Below are positions 51,794-58,889 of a stretch of DNA of 64,000 nucleotides, in pieces. The stretch is from Chloroflexota bacterium (GTDB taxonomy: Bacteria; Chloroflexota; Dehalococcoidia; Tepidiformales; Tepidiformaceae). The position numbers were made by a program, and so were the translations under genes. Below the pieces are notes generated by a model, which saw only the letters and a list, made by a program, of their open reading frames with translations, ran no database searches and was not told the origin of the DNA. The number at the start of each line of letters is the position of its first letter. Within the stretch, counting starts at the first letter, position 1. The stretch covers positions 434,001-498,000 of the forward strand of contig JACPOQ010000032.1 of NCBI GenBank assembly GCA_016191435.1, in the 5' to 3' direction.

Positions 51794-52204
51794 GTGAACG
51801 GGAATGACGGGGGCCGCCGGAGCGATCTGGCGGCCCCCGTGCTCTGCGGCCTGGCCCTCGGGTTTGGGCTTGCAGCGCTGATCACGCGCCGCTTCGCGAG
51901 CTATGAAGTGCGGGGCGAGAGCATGGTGCCCACGCTGGCGCCCGGAGACTACCTCATCGCCGACCGCCGGGCCTACCGGGCGCGGGTCCCGCGCGTGGGC
52001 GACATCGTGCTCGCGCGGGACCCGCGCGAAGCTGCGCGCACGCTGGTCAAGCGGGTGGCTGCCGCGGACGGCGGCCGCGTGGACCTCCGCGGGGACAATG
52101 CGGGCCAGAGCACGGACAGCCGGGCCTTCGGTCGTGTCGAGCCGGGCGCGGTGATCGGCCGGGTGCGATGGCGCTACTGGCCACACCCGGGGCGGGTGCG
52201 CTAA
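51794..52204 (+). CDS. sodX: SodX, nickel superoxide dismutase maturation protease (S26 signal peptidase-like)
   Basis: 136 residues from GTG 51794, or 121 from GTG 51839. The S26 fold shows the catalytic Ser in VRGESMVPTLAPGDYLIADR and the Lys in TLVKRVAAADGG, then LRGDNAGQSTDSRAFG (the conserved GDN). One membrane helix (LCGLALGFGLAALI) is near the start. It is thought to cut the NiSOD propeptide. The hairpin at 51807-51840 covers the first codons of the longer version, which favours the later start. Confidence 0.9.
   Translation: MNGNDGGRRSDLAAPVLCGLALGFGLAALITRRFASYEVRGESMVPTLAPGDYLIADRRAYRARVPRVGDIVLARDPREAARTLVKRVAAADGGRVDLRGDNAGQSTDSRAFGRVEPGAVIGRVRWRYWPHPGRVR
51807..51840 (+). terminator. 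Perfect hairpin between sodN and sodX
   Basis: ACGGGGGCCGCC (51807-51818) pairs perfectly with GGCGGCCCCCGT (51829-51840) over 10 bases, 25 bases after the sodN stop. It is probably a partial terminator or mRNA-protecting hairpin that keeps sodX far below sodN. It overlaps the longer sodX reading frame. Confidence 0.65.
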
Positions 52205-52413
52205 CGCGATGGCTCGGGGCGGTCCGGAGCACCCGCGGTTTGGCCGCGGCGGAGGTAGGCGTCGGTTTCGGGATCGATGCAACCACGGTGTGCACCATGG
52301 CTCAGATCCACAGCGAACTTCGCCCAGTGGTAATCCATGCCACGCTCTCCCATGAGCCGGTTGATTTTCTGTCGCCTCGTGGGTTCCTTCGTCGAAGCGC
52401 AGACGGCCGCCAT
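52201..52413 (-). CDS. Small protein, second copy of a tandem pair, unknown family
   Basis: 70 residues from ATG 52413. Its core RRQKINRLMGERGMDYHWAK followed by FAVDLSHGAHRGCIDPETDA and YLRRG is nearly the same as in the neighbouring copy at 52432-52629. The codon matching the start of that copy is ACG here, so translation probably begins ten codons earlier in sequence that differs between the copies (MAAVCASTKEP). It starts 18 bases after the first copy ends. The end overlaps the convergent sodX by four bases. No family is recognised. Confidence 0.65.
   Translation of the reverse strand: MAAVCASTKEPTRRQKINRLMGERGMDYHWAKFAVDLSHGAHRGCIDPETDAYLRRGQTAGAPDRPEPSR
52244..52395. repeat. Direct repeat B (copy of 52481-52632)
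   Basis: About 152 bases repeated at an offset of 237, with mostly silent differences (by eye close to 85-90% identical). It comprises the coding core of the small protein. Confidence 0.85.
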
Positions 52414-52431
52414 GGCCGGGAGGCCCGGTGC

Positions 52432-52629
52432 CTAACTGGAACGCCGCCCTGCCAATTCGGCGGGCTCATGGGGAAGTTCACCGCGGCGGAGGTAGGCATC
52501 CGTCTCGGGATCGATGCAGCCACGGTGGACACCATGGCTCAAATCCACGGCGAACTTCGCCCAATAGTAGTCCATCCCACGTTCTCGCATGAGCCGGTTG
52601 ATTTCCTGTCGCCTGGTGAGTTCCTTCAT
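52432..52629 (-). CDS. Small protein, first copy of a tandem pair, coupled to the Nudix-zincin gene
   Basis: 65 residues from ATG 52629, whose ATGA overlaps the stop of the Nudix-zincin gene, so it is translationally coupled. Sequence: KELTRRQEINRLMRERGMDY, then YWAKFAVDLSHGVHRGCIDP and ETDAYLRRGELPHEP. It is charged, soluble, with one Cys and no signal. I do not recognise a family. The coupling to a metallopeptidase-like domain and the duplication suggest a partner such as an antidote, adaptor or substrate-recognition subunit, but this is inference. Confidence 0.75.
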   Translation of the reverse strand: MKELTRRQEINRLMRERGMDYYWAKFAVDLSHGVHRGCIDPETDAYLRRGELPHEPAELAGRRSS

Positions 52630-52632
52630 CGC
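52481..52632. repeat. Direct repeat A (copy of 52244-52395)
   Basis: Partner of repeat B. Extends from the coding end of the small protein to a few bases past its ATG; outside this segment the two surroundings are unrelated. Confidence 0.85.
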
Positions 52633-53840
52633 AGCCACCCTCGCGATGAGAATAGCTCATCGAAGGCGTCCCGCACGACATCAAAGTCGTCGCCGCTCCA
52701 GTGAAGCGGAAGGCCGATCGCATCACTCACGACTTCCAACTGGGCCGTCAAAAGCTTGTTGTGAGAGCGTTCCGCCACGTATTGAGAGTAAGACCGTGCG
52801 AACAGCTCGGGCGCAGCTAAGGAATACGCAGCGAGCCCGGGCTCCAGCCCGCTCAGACCTTCTTCGTGCGCCTCGGTGAGCGTCTGGAATGCCCCGGTCG
52901 TTGACACGGCCTGCCGCCAGGTGTCCAGTTCCTTGTGCATGGGTGAGGCGTATGCGCCCGAGGCGCCCAGGGCAATGGCATCGAGGACGTGGCCGACTTC
53001 ATGCAAGAACGCAAGTTCCGGCGTTGGGTTGCGCCGCATACGCAAGCGAATCGTGCTCTCCCCGAATTTCACTGCGAACCGCGCGAGATCCGTCATCCGG
53101 TTGTCGATCGAGACCTTCGTCGATGGCAGGATGCCGATCCCGTGTACTGAGTCGATGCACGCCAGGACGAGACGGATGCGGCGCTTTGTCTGGCTGCTCG
53201 CGGGCACAATCGAACGCGAGAACGGCACGCCTGCGGGAATGCGGCCGTCGGTTCTCGAAAGGGCGATTGTCTCGGCCTCATGCGCCGCCTCCTCCGTGAG
53301 CTGTGCCAGCACGAGGGCGTCCGTTGGGAAGGCGAGTGGCGGCGGGGTAGCGGGGTCGAAGTAGGCGAGCTCGGTGAGCTCGCCATCGGCGGGTGCGAGT
53401 TCGCCGCCAGCGACCATACCAGCGAACCAGATGCCGACCGTGTGTTGGGCGGCATTGTGGAAGTTCGAATGGACGGCGATGACGCCGCCGGTGGCGGCGA
53501 TCAGCCCGGTCTCTTCGCGGAGCTCGCGGCGGGCTGCGGCACGCACGTCCTCGTCCCATTCGACGTAGCCGCAGGGGATACACCAGAGGCCGGCGTACGG
53601 GCCGCGAGCGCGCCGGCCCATGAGGACGTGGCCCTGGCCATCGCGCACAACAACGGCCACGCCGACGGCAGGGTTACGGTAGCGGACATAGCCGCAGCCG
53701 GTGCAGTAGGGGTGCTCGCCGCCACCGTGGCGTTCGAAGACGAGCGCCTGGCCACAATCGGGGCAGAAGGTGCGCGGCAGCCGGGTCGTGGCGAACGGGC
53801 GGTGTGCTGGATCCTCGCCCGGGGCGCCGTCGGCGGTCAT
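52626..53840 (-). CDS. Nudix hydrolase fused to a HExxH zincin-like domain
   Basis: 404 residues from ATG 53840, which overlaps the FMN reductase stop (ATGA). Residues 1-180 form an NADH-pyrophosphatase-like Nudix protein: a zinc ribbon (C26, C29, C46, C49) and the Nudix box G91-YVEWD-E97 through RELREETGL (105-113). A linker leads to a second domain (about 225-404) with LAFLHEVGHVLDAIALGASG (H280-E-V-G-H284), then PELFARSYSQYVAERS, where E345 may be the third metal ligand, and a closing DDFDVV/FDELFSSRGW. The second part resembles zincin-like proteins found alone or in phage-type loci. No stop or frameshift separates the halves. Confidence 0.85.
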   Translation of the reverse strand: MTADGAPGEDPAHRPFATTRLPRTFCPDCGQALVFERHGGGEHPYCTGCGYVRYRNPAVGVAVVVRDGQGHVLMGRRARGPYAGLWCIPCGYVEWDEDVRAAARRELREETGLIAATGGVIAVHSNFHNAAQHTVGIWFAGMVAGGELAPADGELTELAYFDPATPPPLAFPTDALVLAQLTEEAAHEAETIALSRTDGRIPAGVPFSRSIVPASSQTKRRIRLVLACIDSVHGIGILPSTKVSIDNRMTDLARFAVKFGESTIRLRMRRNPTPELAFLHEVGHVLDAIALGASGAYASPMHKELDTWRQAVSTTGAFQTLTEAHEEGLSGLEPGLAAYSLAAPELFARSYSQYVAERSHNKLLTAQLEVVSDAIGLPLHWSGDDFDVVRDAFDELFSSRGWLR

Positions 53841-54388
53841 GGCTGAGGGAGCTTGTCCTCGGCGCGGAGGGAGCAAAGCGTCACCAGGTCATCGGCGACT
53901 TTGTCGATGGCGATCGCGACGCTCTTGTTCGCGGGCTCCTCGCCCGGGCCCCAGTGCTCACCGGCGCGTGAGATCACCACATCCATAACGGCGGCGATCC
54001 CGCCAATGTGTCGCATCACGCGGGAGGTGTCGGTGACGCCCGGTTCCGCATCGCCGCCGGCGATCCCGATGAGCGCGAACGGCTTCCCCCCTGCGTGGGG
54101 CACATCGATGAAATCGAGCGCGTTTTTGAGTCCCCCGGGCGCCGCGCCGTGATAGGAGGGGACGCTGAACACGAACCCATCGGCGGCTTCGCAGGCGGCG
54201 CGCCATGCGCCGACGGTCGCCGGATACTGGTCGTCCTGGCGCCCGTCGAGCGTCGGCAGGGAGCCGATTTCGAAGATCTCGCATTGGGCGCCGCGGGCTT
54301 CGAGTGCCCGCAGTGCGAACTTGAGGGCACGGTCCGCGCTACTGCCGTGGCGGATGCTGCCATTGATGCCGAGGATGCGTACGGCCAT
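53837..54388 (-). CDS. NADPH-dependent FMN reductase
   Basis: 183 residues. Flavodoxin-like fold of the SsuE/ArsH type: ILGINGSIRHGSSADRALKF (phosphate loop GSxRxGS), PATVGAWRAACEAADGFVFS, VPSYHGAAPGGLKNALDFID (conserved PSYHGxxPGxLKNALD) and FALIGIAGGDAEPG. It reduces FMN or quinones with NAD(P)H. It is the first gene of the minus-strand operon with the Nudix-zincin protein and the small tandem proteins. Confidence 0.93.
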   Translation of the reverse strand: MAVRILGINGSIRHGSSADRALKFALRALEARGAQCEIFEIGSLPTLDGRQDDQYPATVGAWRAACEAADGFVFSVPSYHGAAPGGLKNALDFIDVPHAGGKPFALIGIAGGDAEPGVTDTSRVMRHIGGIAAVMDVVISRAGEHWGPGEEPANKSVAIAIDKVADDLVTLCSLRAEDKLPQP

Positions 54389-54459
54389 CCGGGAAGCCTA
54401 CCGCCACCAGTGGCTTGCGGCCACTTGCCCCGGTCTCGCGCCGGGGTCAGGCTTGGGCG

Positions 54460-55380
54460 ATGCGCGAGATCCGCATCGCCGTCCTCGGCAGCGTCGTGGC
54501 CGACCTCATCTTCCGCATGCCGCGCCTTCCCGGCCGGGGCGAGACGCTGTTCGCAGACGATGTGGCGCTCCACCCCGGCGGCAAAGGGCTGAACCAGGCG
54601 ATCGCGGCGAAGCGGCTGGGCGCCAGTGACGTCGCGCTGATTGGACGCGTTGGGAGCGACCCGTTCGCCACCTTTCTGCTGGAGACCTTGAAGCGCGAGG
54701 GCATCGGGGCGGAGTTCGTCGCGATGGATGAGGCTGCCGGGACGGGGATTGCCGTGCCGGTCGTGTTCCCGGACGGTTCGAACAGCATCTTCTCGGCGCC
54801 GCGCGCGAGCCTGCGCATCACTGATGCCGATGTCGCGGCTGCCGGGCCGGCAATCGCGAGGGCGGACGCGCTGCTACTGCAGTTCGAAGCGCCGATGGAG
54901 GCGAACCTCGTGGCGGCGCGCATCGCGCGGGGGGCCGGTGTGCGCGTGGTCCTCAACCCGGCGCCCGTTCGGGAGTTCCCTCCGGAACTGCTAGAATTGG
55001 CGGACGTCCTCGTGGTGAACGAGGTTGAGGCGGCCATGCTTGGCGGCGGCGGTCTCCCGCCCGAGGAGCAGGCGGTGACCCTGTTGCGCCATGGCGCTGA
55101 GTTGGCCGTGGTCACGTTGGGCGAGCGGGGCGCGGTGTTCGCGACCGCGGATGGGGCGGTGGCGCAGCCGGCGTTCCCGGTGCGCGCGCTCGACTCGGTG
55201 GGTGCAGGCGACGCGTTCTGCGGCGCACTTACCGTGGCGCTCGTGGAGGGCCAGGCCGCGGGCGACGCCGTGCGGTCCGCCTGCGCGGCGGGCGCGTTGA
55301 GTGTGACGCGAGCGGGCGCGGCCGCATCGCTGCCAACGCGGGCCGAAGTGGAGCGACTCCTCGGAGGCGAGAGTAGCTGA
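54460..55380 (+). CDS. PfkB-family sugar kinase (ribokinase-like)
   Basis: 306 residues from ATG 54460. Motifs: HPGGKGLNQAIAAKRLGASD (substrate site), GRVGSDPFATFLLETLKREG, VVNEVEAAMLGG and the ATP/anion-hole motif ALDSVGAGDAFCGALTVAL with the catalytic Asp. It phosphorylates ribose or a related sugar. No transporter or isomerase accompanies it. Divergent from the FMN reductase with 71 bases between. Confidence 0.92.
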   Translation: MREIRIAVLGSVVADLIFRMPRLPGRGETLFADDVALHPGGKGLNQAIAAKRLGASDVALIGRVGSDPFATFLLETLKREGIGAEFVAMDEAAGTGIAVPVVFPDGSNSIFSAPRASLRITDADVAAAGPAIARADALLLQFEAPMEANLVAARIARGAGVRVVLNPAPVREFPPELLELADVLVVNEVEAAMLGGGGLPPEEQAVTLLRHGAELAVVTLGERGAVFATADGAVAQPAFPVRALDSVGAGDAFCGALTVALVEGQAAGDAVRSACAAGALSVTRAGAAASLPTRAEVERLLGGESS

Positions 55381-55497
55381 GCGCTGGGCGGGGCTCTGGT
55401 CAGTAAACACGCGCGCGGGAACCTTTATCGCCCGTCGTGCGTCATTGGTTGAGAATGGGCCAGGTCCTTCGATATTTGCACGCGCCGGGGACTGCAT

Positions 55498-56472
55498 GTG
55501 ACGGTCCAGCTTCAACGCTTCTGCCCGCTCTGCGACCGCACCTTCATCGAAGGTGAGGCGGTCCTTCGGTGCGAAGGCTGTGGCGTGCTGCACCACCCGG
55601 CGTGCTGGGTGAGGAACGACGGCTGCGTGACGGAGGGCGAGCACAAGCGCGTGGCAATCGCGCAGGCGTATTCCTCGCAGCGGACGGCAGCCCCGGAGGC
55701 TCCGCACCCTGGCGAGGGGACGCGCCGGATCGCTCGGCCCGGCGAGGTCCTCCCCCCGGCCGGTGACCCGGTGGAGGGCGAGAGCGTGCGCCCGGTGACA
55801 GCCTCCGCCCCACCGGCATTCGCGTCTCGGCCGGCATCGCGGACGGATGAGCCAGTTATCGGGGCGGCGCCCGTGCGGCACCGCCCGGCGGTCGAGCCGG
55901 AGGAGTTCCACCCGCCGACGCCACCGCGCCGTTACGCGCCGCACCTGGAGGGCGGCCAACCGCGGCGGCCGTTGCCGAAGGTATACGGCCGCCACCGCTG
56001 GCTCACTTACTGGTATTTCCCGGTGGCGGCGTTGATCGCGGTGGCAATCGCGGGCGGGGTGATCTGGGTGGCTGAGCAGCTGTCGGGCGGCGATGGCAAT
56101 GCGACGAAGGCTGAGGCGACGGCCGGCGCCGGCGCGACGGCGGCGACGGCGGCGCCGGCGACCGCATTGCCTTCGGGATTCACGACGCCCGCGCCCGGCG
56201 CGACCGGGGTGGCACCAGCCGGCGGCAGCGCCCCGGCGGGGACAGGGAAGTTTCGCGCCGACCAGGTGCTGGTGGTGACTGGCGCGGGCGATTGCCTCAA
56301 TGTCCGCACCAAAGCCGGCCGCGACAACTATGCCATCGTGTGCCTGCCGGACGGGGCCGAAGTCACGGTCAAGGGAGGGCCGGAAGACTCCGGAGGACTC
56401 CGCTGGTGGAAAGTTGCCACCCCGTTAGGAGAAGGATGGGCGGCCGAAGACTATCTCGTCGCGAAGCCCTAG
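55498..56472 (+). CDS. Membrane protein with cytoplasmic RING/PHD-like zinc finger and extracellular SH3b domain
   Basis: 324 residues from GTG 55498. The N-terminus has a compact zinc-binding cluster, FCPLCDRTFIEGEAVLRCEG then CGVLHHPACWVRNDGC, with seven Cys and two His spaced like a RING or PHD finger (prokaryotic RING family 1 style). A Pro-rich linker follows, one membrane helix (about 178-197, YFPVAALIAVAIAGGVIWVA), an Ala/Thr linker, then an SH3b-like domain (about 255-322; CLNVRTKAGRDNYAIVCLPD and GEGWAAEDYLVA). It may link wall or ligand binding outside to protein contacts inside. The next gene overlaps its end by 37 bases. Confidence 0.85.
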   Translation: MTVQLQRFCPLCDRTFIEGEAVLRCEGCGVLHHPACWVRNDGCVTEGEHKRVAIAQAYSSQRTAAPEAPHPGEGTRRIARPGEVLPPAGDPVEGESVRPVTASAPPAFASRPASRTDEPVIGAAPVRHRPAVEPEEFHPPTPPRRYAPHLEGGQPRRPLPKVYGRHRWLTYWYFPVAALIAVAIAGGVIWVAEQLSGGDGNATKAEATAGAGATAATAAPATALPSGFTTPAPGATGVAPAGGSAPAGTGKFRADQVLVVTGAGDCLNVRTKAGRDNYAIVCLPDGAEVTVKGGPEDSGGLRWWKVATPLGEGWAAEDYLVAKP

Positions 56473-57674
56473 CGTTCGCGCTGTTCACCGCCGTGATAGC
56501 TGGGGGGTGCGGGGGTGGCGCCGATCCTCCATCGCCGGCGCCGACGGTGACAGCGGCGGCGGCGACAGCTACCCCGCCGCCGGCGACCGCCACGCAGCCA
56601 TCCCCAACGGCGACGCCAGACCCGCTCGGGCCTCGCCCGAAGGATGGCGACGAAGCGCGCCGCGTGCTGAGCAGCTATCTCGCCACGGTCTCGGAGGCGT
56701 GCCCGGACCAGCTCCGGAAATCGTGGCAGGCGATGTGCGTGGAAGGCGACTTTGATGGCGACGGAAGGAAGGACACCGGTTACCTCGTGCCACTGGACTC
56801 GCCGGCGGGCCGCAGCGCGGCGCCGGCCGCCGTCCTCGTCCGCCGGGCCGCCACCTCCGCGCTCGAACGCTTCCCGCGCATCGGCGGCGCGGATGCCGGG
56901 GATCTCGGGCGTAGCCTGTTCGCGGCGGACGAACGGACGGGGGACCAGCAGGACGAACTCAGCTATCTCGCGACCACGTGCGGCGCGAGCGGCTGCACCA
57001 GCCGCGTGGAGGTCCAGTCGTGGGATGGGACGGCCTGGCGGGATGTCGGGCCAGGCGATGCCGGTGTGGACAATATCGACCGCGCGACCATCGTGGGGAA
57101 GGGCGTCGATACCCGGATTACTCTGCACGGCGGACTCCTCGGCTCAGCCGGTGCGGGGCCGACGCGCGCCGTGACGACAACCTATGGATGGGATGTTTCG
57201 CGCTATCGGGCGATCAGCACCGTGCCCGATAAACCCGTGTACCTGTTCCACGGCATCCAGGATGCGGACCGCAGGTTCGCGGCGCTCGATTTCGTCGGCG
57301 CGGCCACTGCCTACCGGGCAGCGATCGCGGACCCAACGCTCGCCGACTGGCAGCAGGAAATGGGCAAAGGCAACGGGAGGCGGCGCCTGACGGCCTACGC
57401 GCTCTTTCGCATTGCCGTCGCGACCGCGGCCAGTGGCGCCGACCCGGGGCCGGCCATTGACGCGGCAATCACGGGGGCGCAAGAGCCGGTGTTCGTCAAC
57501 GCCACGGTCGCGTTCAGGAAGGGCTTCCAGGAGCGCGATGGCGTGCACGGGGGGTGCATCGAAGCGACGCTCTACCTGACTGGCCCCGGCATCGCGGAGT
57601 ACCTGCGCGAGGTGTTCGACTACGGATACGCGAACCTGCCCCAGAAGACCGCCCGTGACCTTTGCCCGCTTTGA
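56436..57674 (+). CDS. Lipoprotein of unknown function
   Basis: 412 residues from ATG 56436, right after AGGAGAAGG. Lipoprotein signal RRLSRREALAFALFTAVIAG with lipobox IAGGC, then a Thr/Pro/Ala linker (to about residue 60). The mature domain begins GDEARRVLSSYLATVSEACP and has an FG-GAP-like Asp-rich loop (CVEGDFDGDGRKDTGYLVPL), then a beta-rich part and a final helical part with Cys pairs (GGCIEATLYL, RDLCPL). It is coupled to the upstream SH3b protein by a 37-base overlap, so the two probably work together at the surface. Confidence 0.8.
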   Translation: MGGRRLSRREALAFALFTAVIAGGCGGGADPPSPAPTVTAAAATATPPPATATQPSPTATPDPLGPRPKDGDEARRVLSSYLATVSEACPDQLRKSWQAMCVEGDFDGDGRKDTGYLVPLDSPAGRSAAPAAVLVRRAATSALERFPRIGGADAGDLGRSLFAADERTGDQQDELSYLATTCGASGCTSRVEVQSWDGTAWRDVGPGDAGVDNIDRATIVGKGVDTRITLHGGLLGSAGAGPTRAVTTTYGWDVSRYRAISTVPDKPVYLFHGIQDADRRFAALDFVGAATAYRAAIADPTLADWQQEMGKGNGRRRLTAYALFRIAVATAASGADPGPAIDAAITGAQEPVFVNATVAFRKGFQERDGVHGGCIEATLYLTGPGIAEYLREVFDYGYANLPQKTARDLCPL

Positions 57675-57861
57675 CCGGGCTGGCACGCCAGGGACTCGCT
57701 TGCGCCCAGCGTCCGGGCGACGACGAGGTGGGACGACGCGCGAAGACAGGACGAAGCACCCGAACGGCGGGATGAGCCGCTGGAACACCAGCCGGGGGAG
57801 GTGGCTGTCCGGGCTGGGGCGATGCGGCTTGCCCTCAGCCCGCCCGTGATATCATTGCGCG

Positions 57862-58134
57862 ATGGAAATCGAACTCTCGCCAGAAGCACAGCGCGTCGTC
57901 GCGGAGAAAGTCGCCAGCGGCGAATTCGCCGCGCCCGCGGATGTGGTTGAAGCGGCCGTGCGTCTCCTTGCGGCATACGACGCCGCCTACTGGGCCGAAG
58001 TGAGAGCCGAAGTGGCGGCGTCACGCACGGAAATCGCGGCCGGACTTGCAAGCCCGTTCGATCCTGCGGTCATCGAACGGGTGAAGGCCGAGGGGCGCCG
58101 GCGGGTACGAGGCGGCGATCTTGCCACCGGCTAA
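57862..58134 (+). CDS. parD: ParD-like antitoxin
   Basis: 90 residues. Ribbon-helix-helix start MEIELSPEAQRVVAEKVASG, then EFAAPADVVEAAVRLLAAYD as the typical ParD helices, and a C-terminal toxin-binding tail ending in a basic RRRVRGGDLATG. The stop TAA shares one base with the toxin ATG at 58134. The palindrome TGATATCA (57847-57854) just upstream may be part of its autoregulatory operator or -10 box. Confidence 0.9.
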   Translation: MEIELSPEAQRVVAEKVASGEFAAPADVVEAAVRLLAAYDAAYWAEVRAEVAASRTEIAAGLASPFDPAVIERVKAEGRRRVRGGDLATG

Positions 58135-58439
58135 TGGATGTCCGCCTATCAGCTCGCGCCGAAGGACATCTTGTTGACATCTGGTCGCTTGTCGCGACAC
58201 ACAACGGTGAGCCGGCAGCGGATCGAGTCCTCGACCGTCTAAGCACGACTATACAGCGGTTGGGGACCTTCCCTCGGGCCGGTCGCGCAAGAGTGGAATT
58301 GGACGATGCATCGTTGCTCGTTTTTCCCCGCAAACCGTGGCTCATCATCTATGAACTTGACGATCTCGGGGTCTCGGTGCTGGCGGTCGTTCACGGCGCC
58401 CAAAATCTCACGCGTGTCTCACGCCATCTGCGCGAGTAG
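58134..58439 (+). CDS. parE: ParE/RelE-superfamily toxin
   Basis: 101 residues. RelE/ParE fold: VRLSARAEGHLVDIWSLVAT, LDRLSTTIQRLGTFPRAGRA and KPWLIIYELDDLGVSVLAVV, ending HGAQNLTRVSRHLRE. ParE toxins poison DNA gyrase; RelE-like ones cut mRNA; the pairing with a ParD-like antitoxin favours the former. The last 21 bases overlap the end of the converging DinB gene. Confidence 0.9.
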   Translation: MDVRLSARAEGHLVDIWSLVATHNGEPAADRVLDRLSTTIQRLGTFPRAGRARVELDDASLLVFPRKPWLIIYELDDLGVSVLAVVHGAQNLTRVSRHLRE

Positions 58440-58889
58440 CAGGTCGCGGGTGAGTTCGGCCTGGCCGGCGTGTTCCGCCACGTGCCGGGCGACGACGAGG
58501 CAGATCTCGCGGACGGTGACGGCGCCGCGGCGCGGGTGCGCGCGAAGGCTCGCCATCTCCGGGCCGGATAGGGAACCCAAAACGCGTTCGATCTCGAGCT
58601 GCAGCGCCTGCCACCGCTGCCGCAGCTGCGCGGTACTGCTTCCGCCCGGGACGAATTCGGCATCGCGGTCGCGGTGGTTGGGCATGCCGCCGATTACTGA
58701 GAGGACGTTCTCCCTGGTGTTTCCGAGGACGTGCGCGGCCAGCGAAGCAAGATTGCTGGCGTTGGGAAGCGGCCGCCACGCCAGTTCGTCCGGAGTCAGG
58801 CCATCGAGACAGGCGAGGACGCGGTCGATGCTGGACGCGATCTTCTGGAGGTAGAGGCTCGGCTCCGGGTCCGCGGCCGCGTGGGTCAC
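58419..58889 (-). CDS. DinB-family protein
   Basis: 156 residues from GTG 58889, which overlaps the stop of the loader gene (GTGA). Four-helix DinB fold: IASSIDRVLACLDGLTPDEL, LPNASNLASLAAHVLGNTRE with the first metal His, and VREICLVVARHVAEHAGQAE with the His-x3-His pair. These proteins bind a metal and act as thiol transferases or unknown enzymes. It is the last gene of the replication operon. Confidence 0.88.
   Translation of the reverse strand: MTHAAADPEPSLYLQKIASSIDRVLACLDGLTPDELAWRPLPNASNLASLAAHVLGNTRENVLSVIGGMPNHRDRDAEFVPGGSSTAQLRQRWQALQLEIERVLGSLSGPEMASLRAHPRRGAVTVREICLVVARHVAEHAGQAELTRDLLLAQMA

Noticed and set aside
52201..54388. A prophage remnant around the Nudix-zincin gene
   Set aside because: No integrase, capsid, portal or tail genes are nearby, and the flanks are ordinary chromosomal genes.
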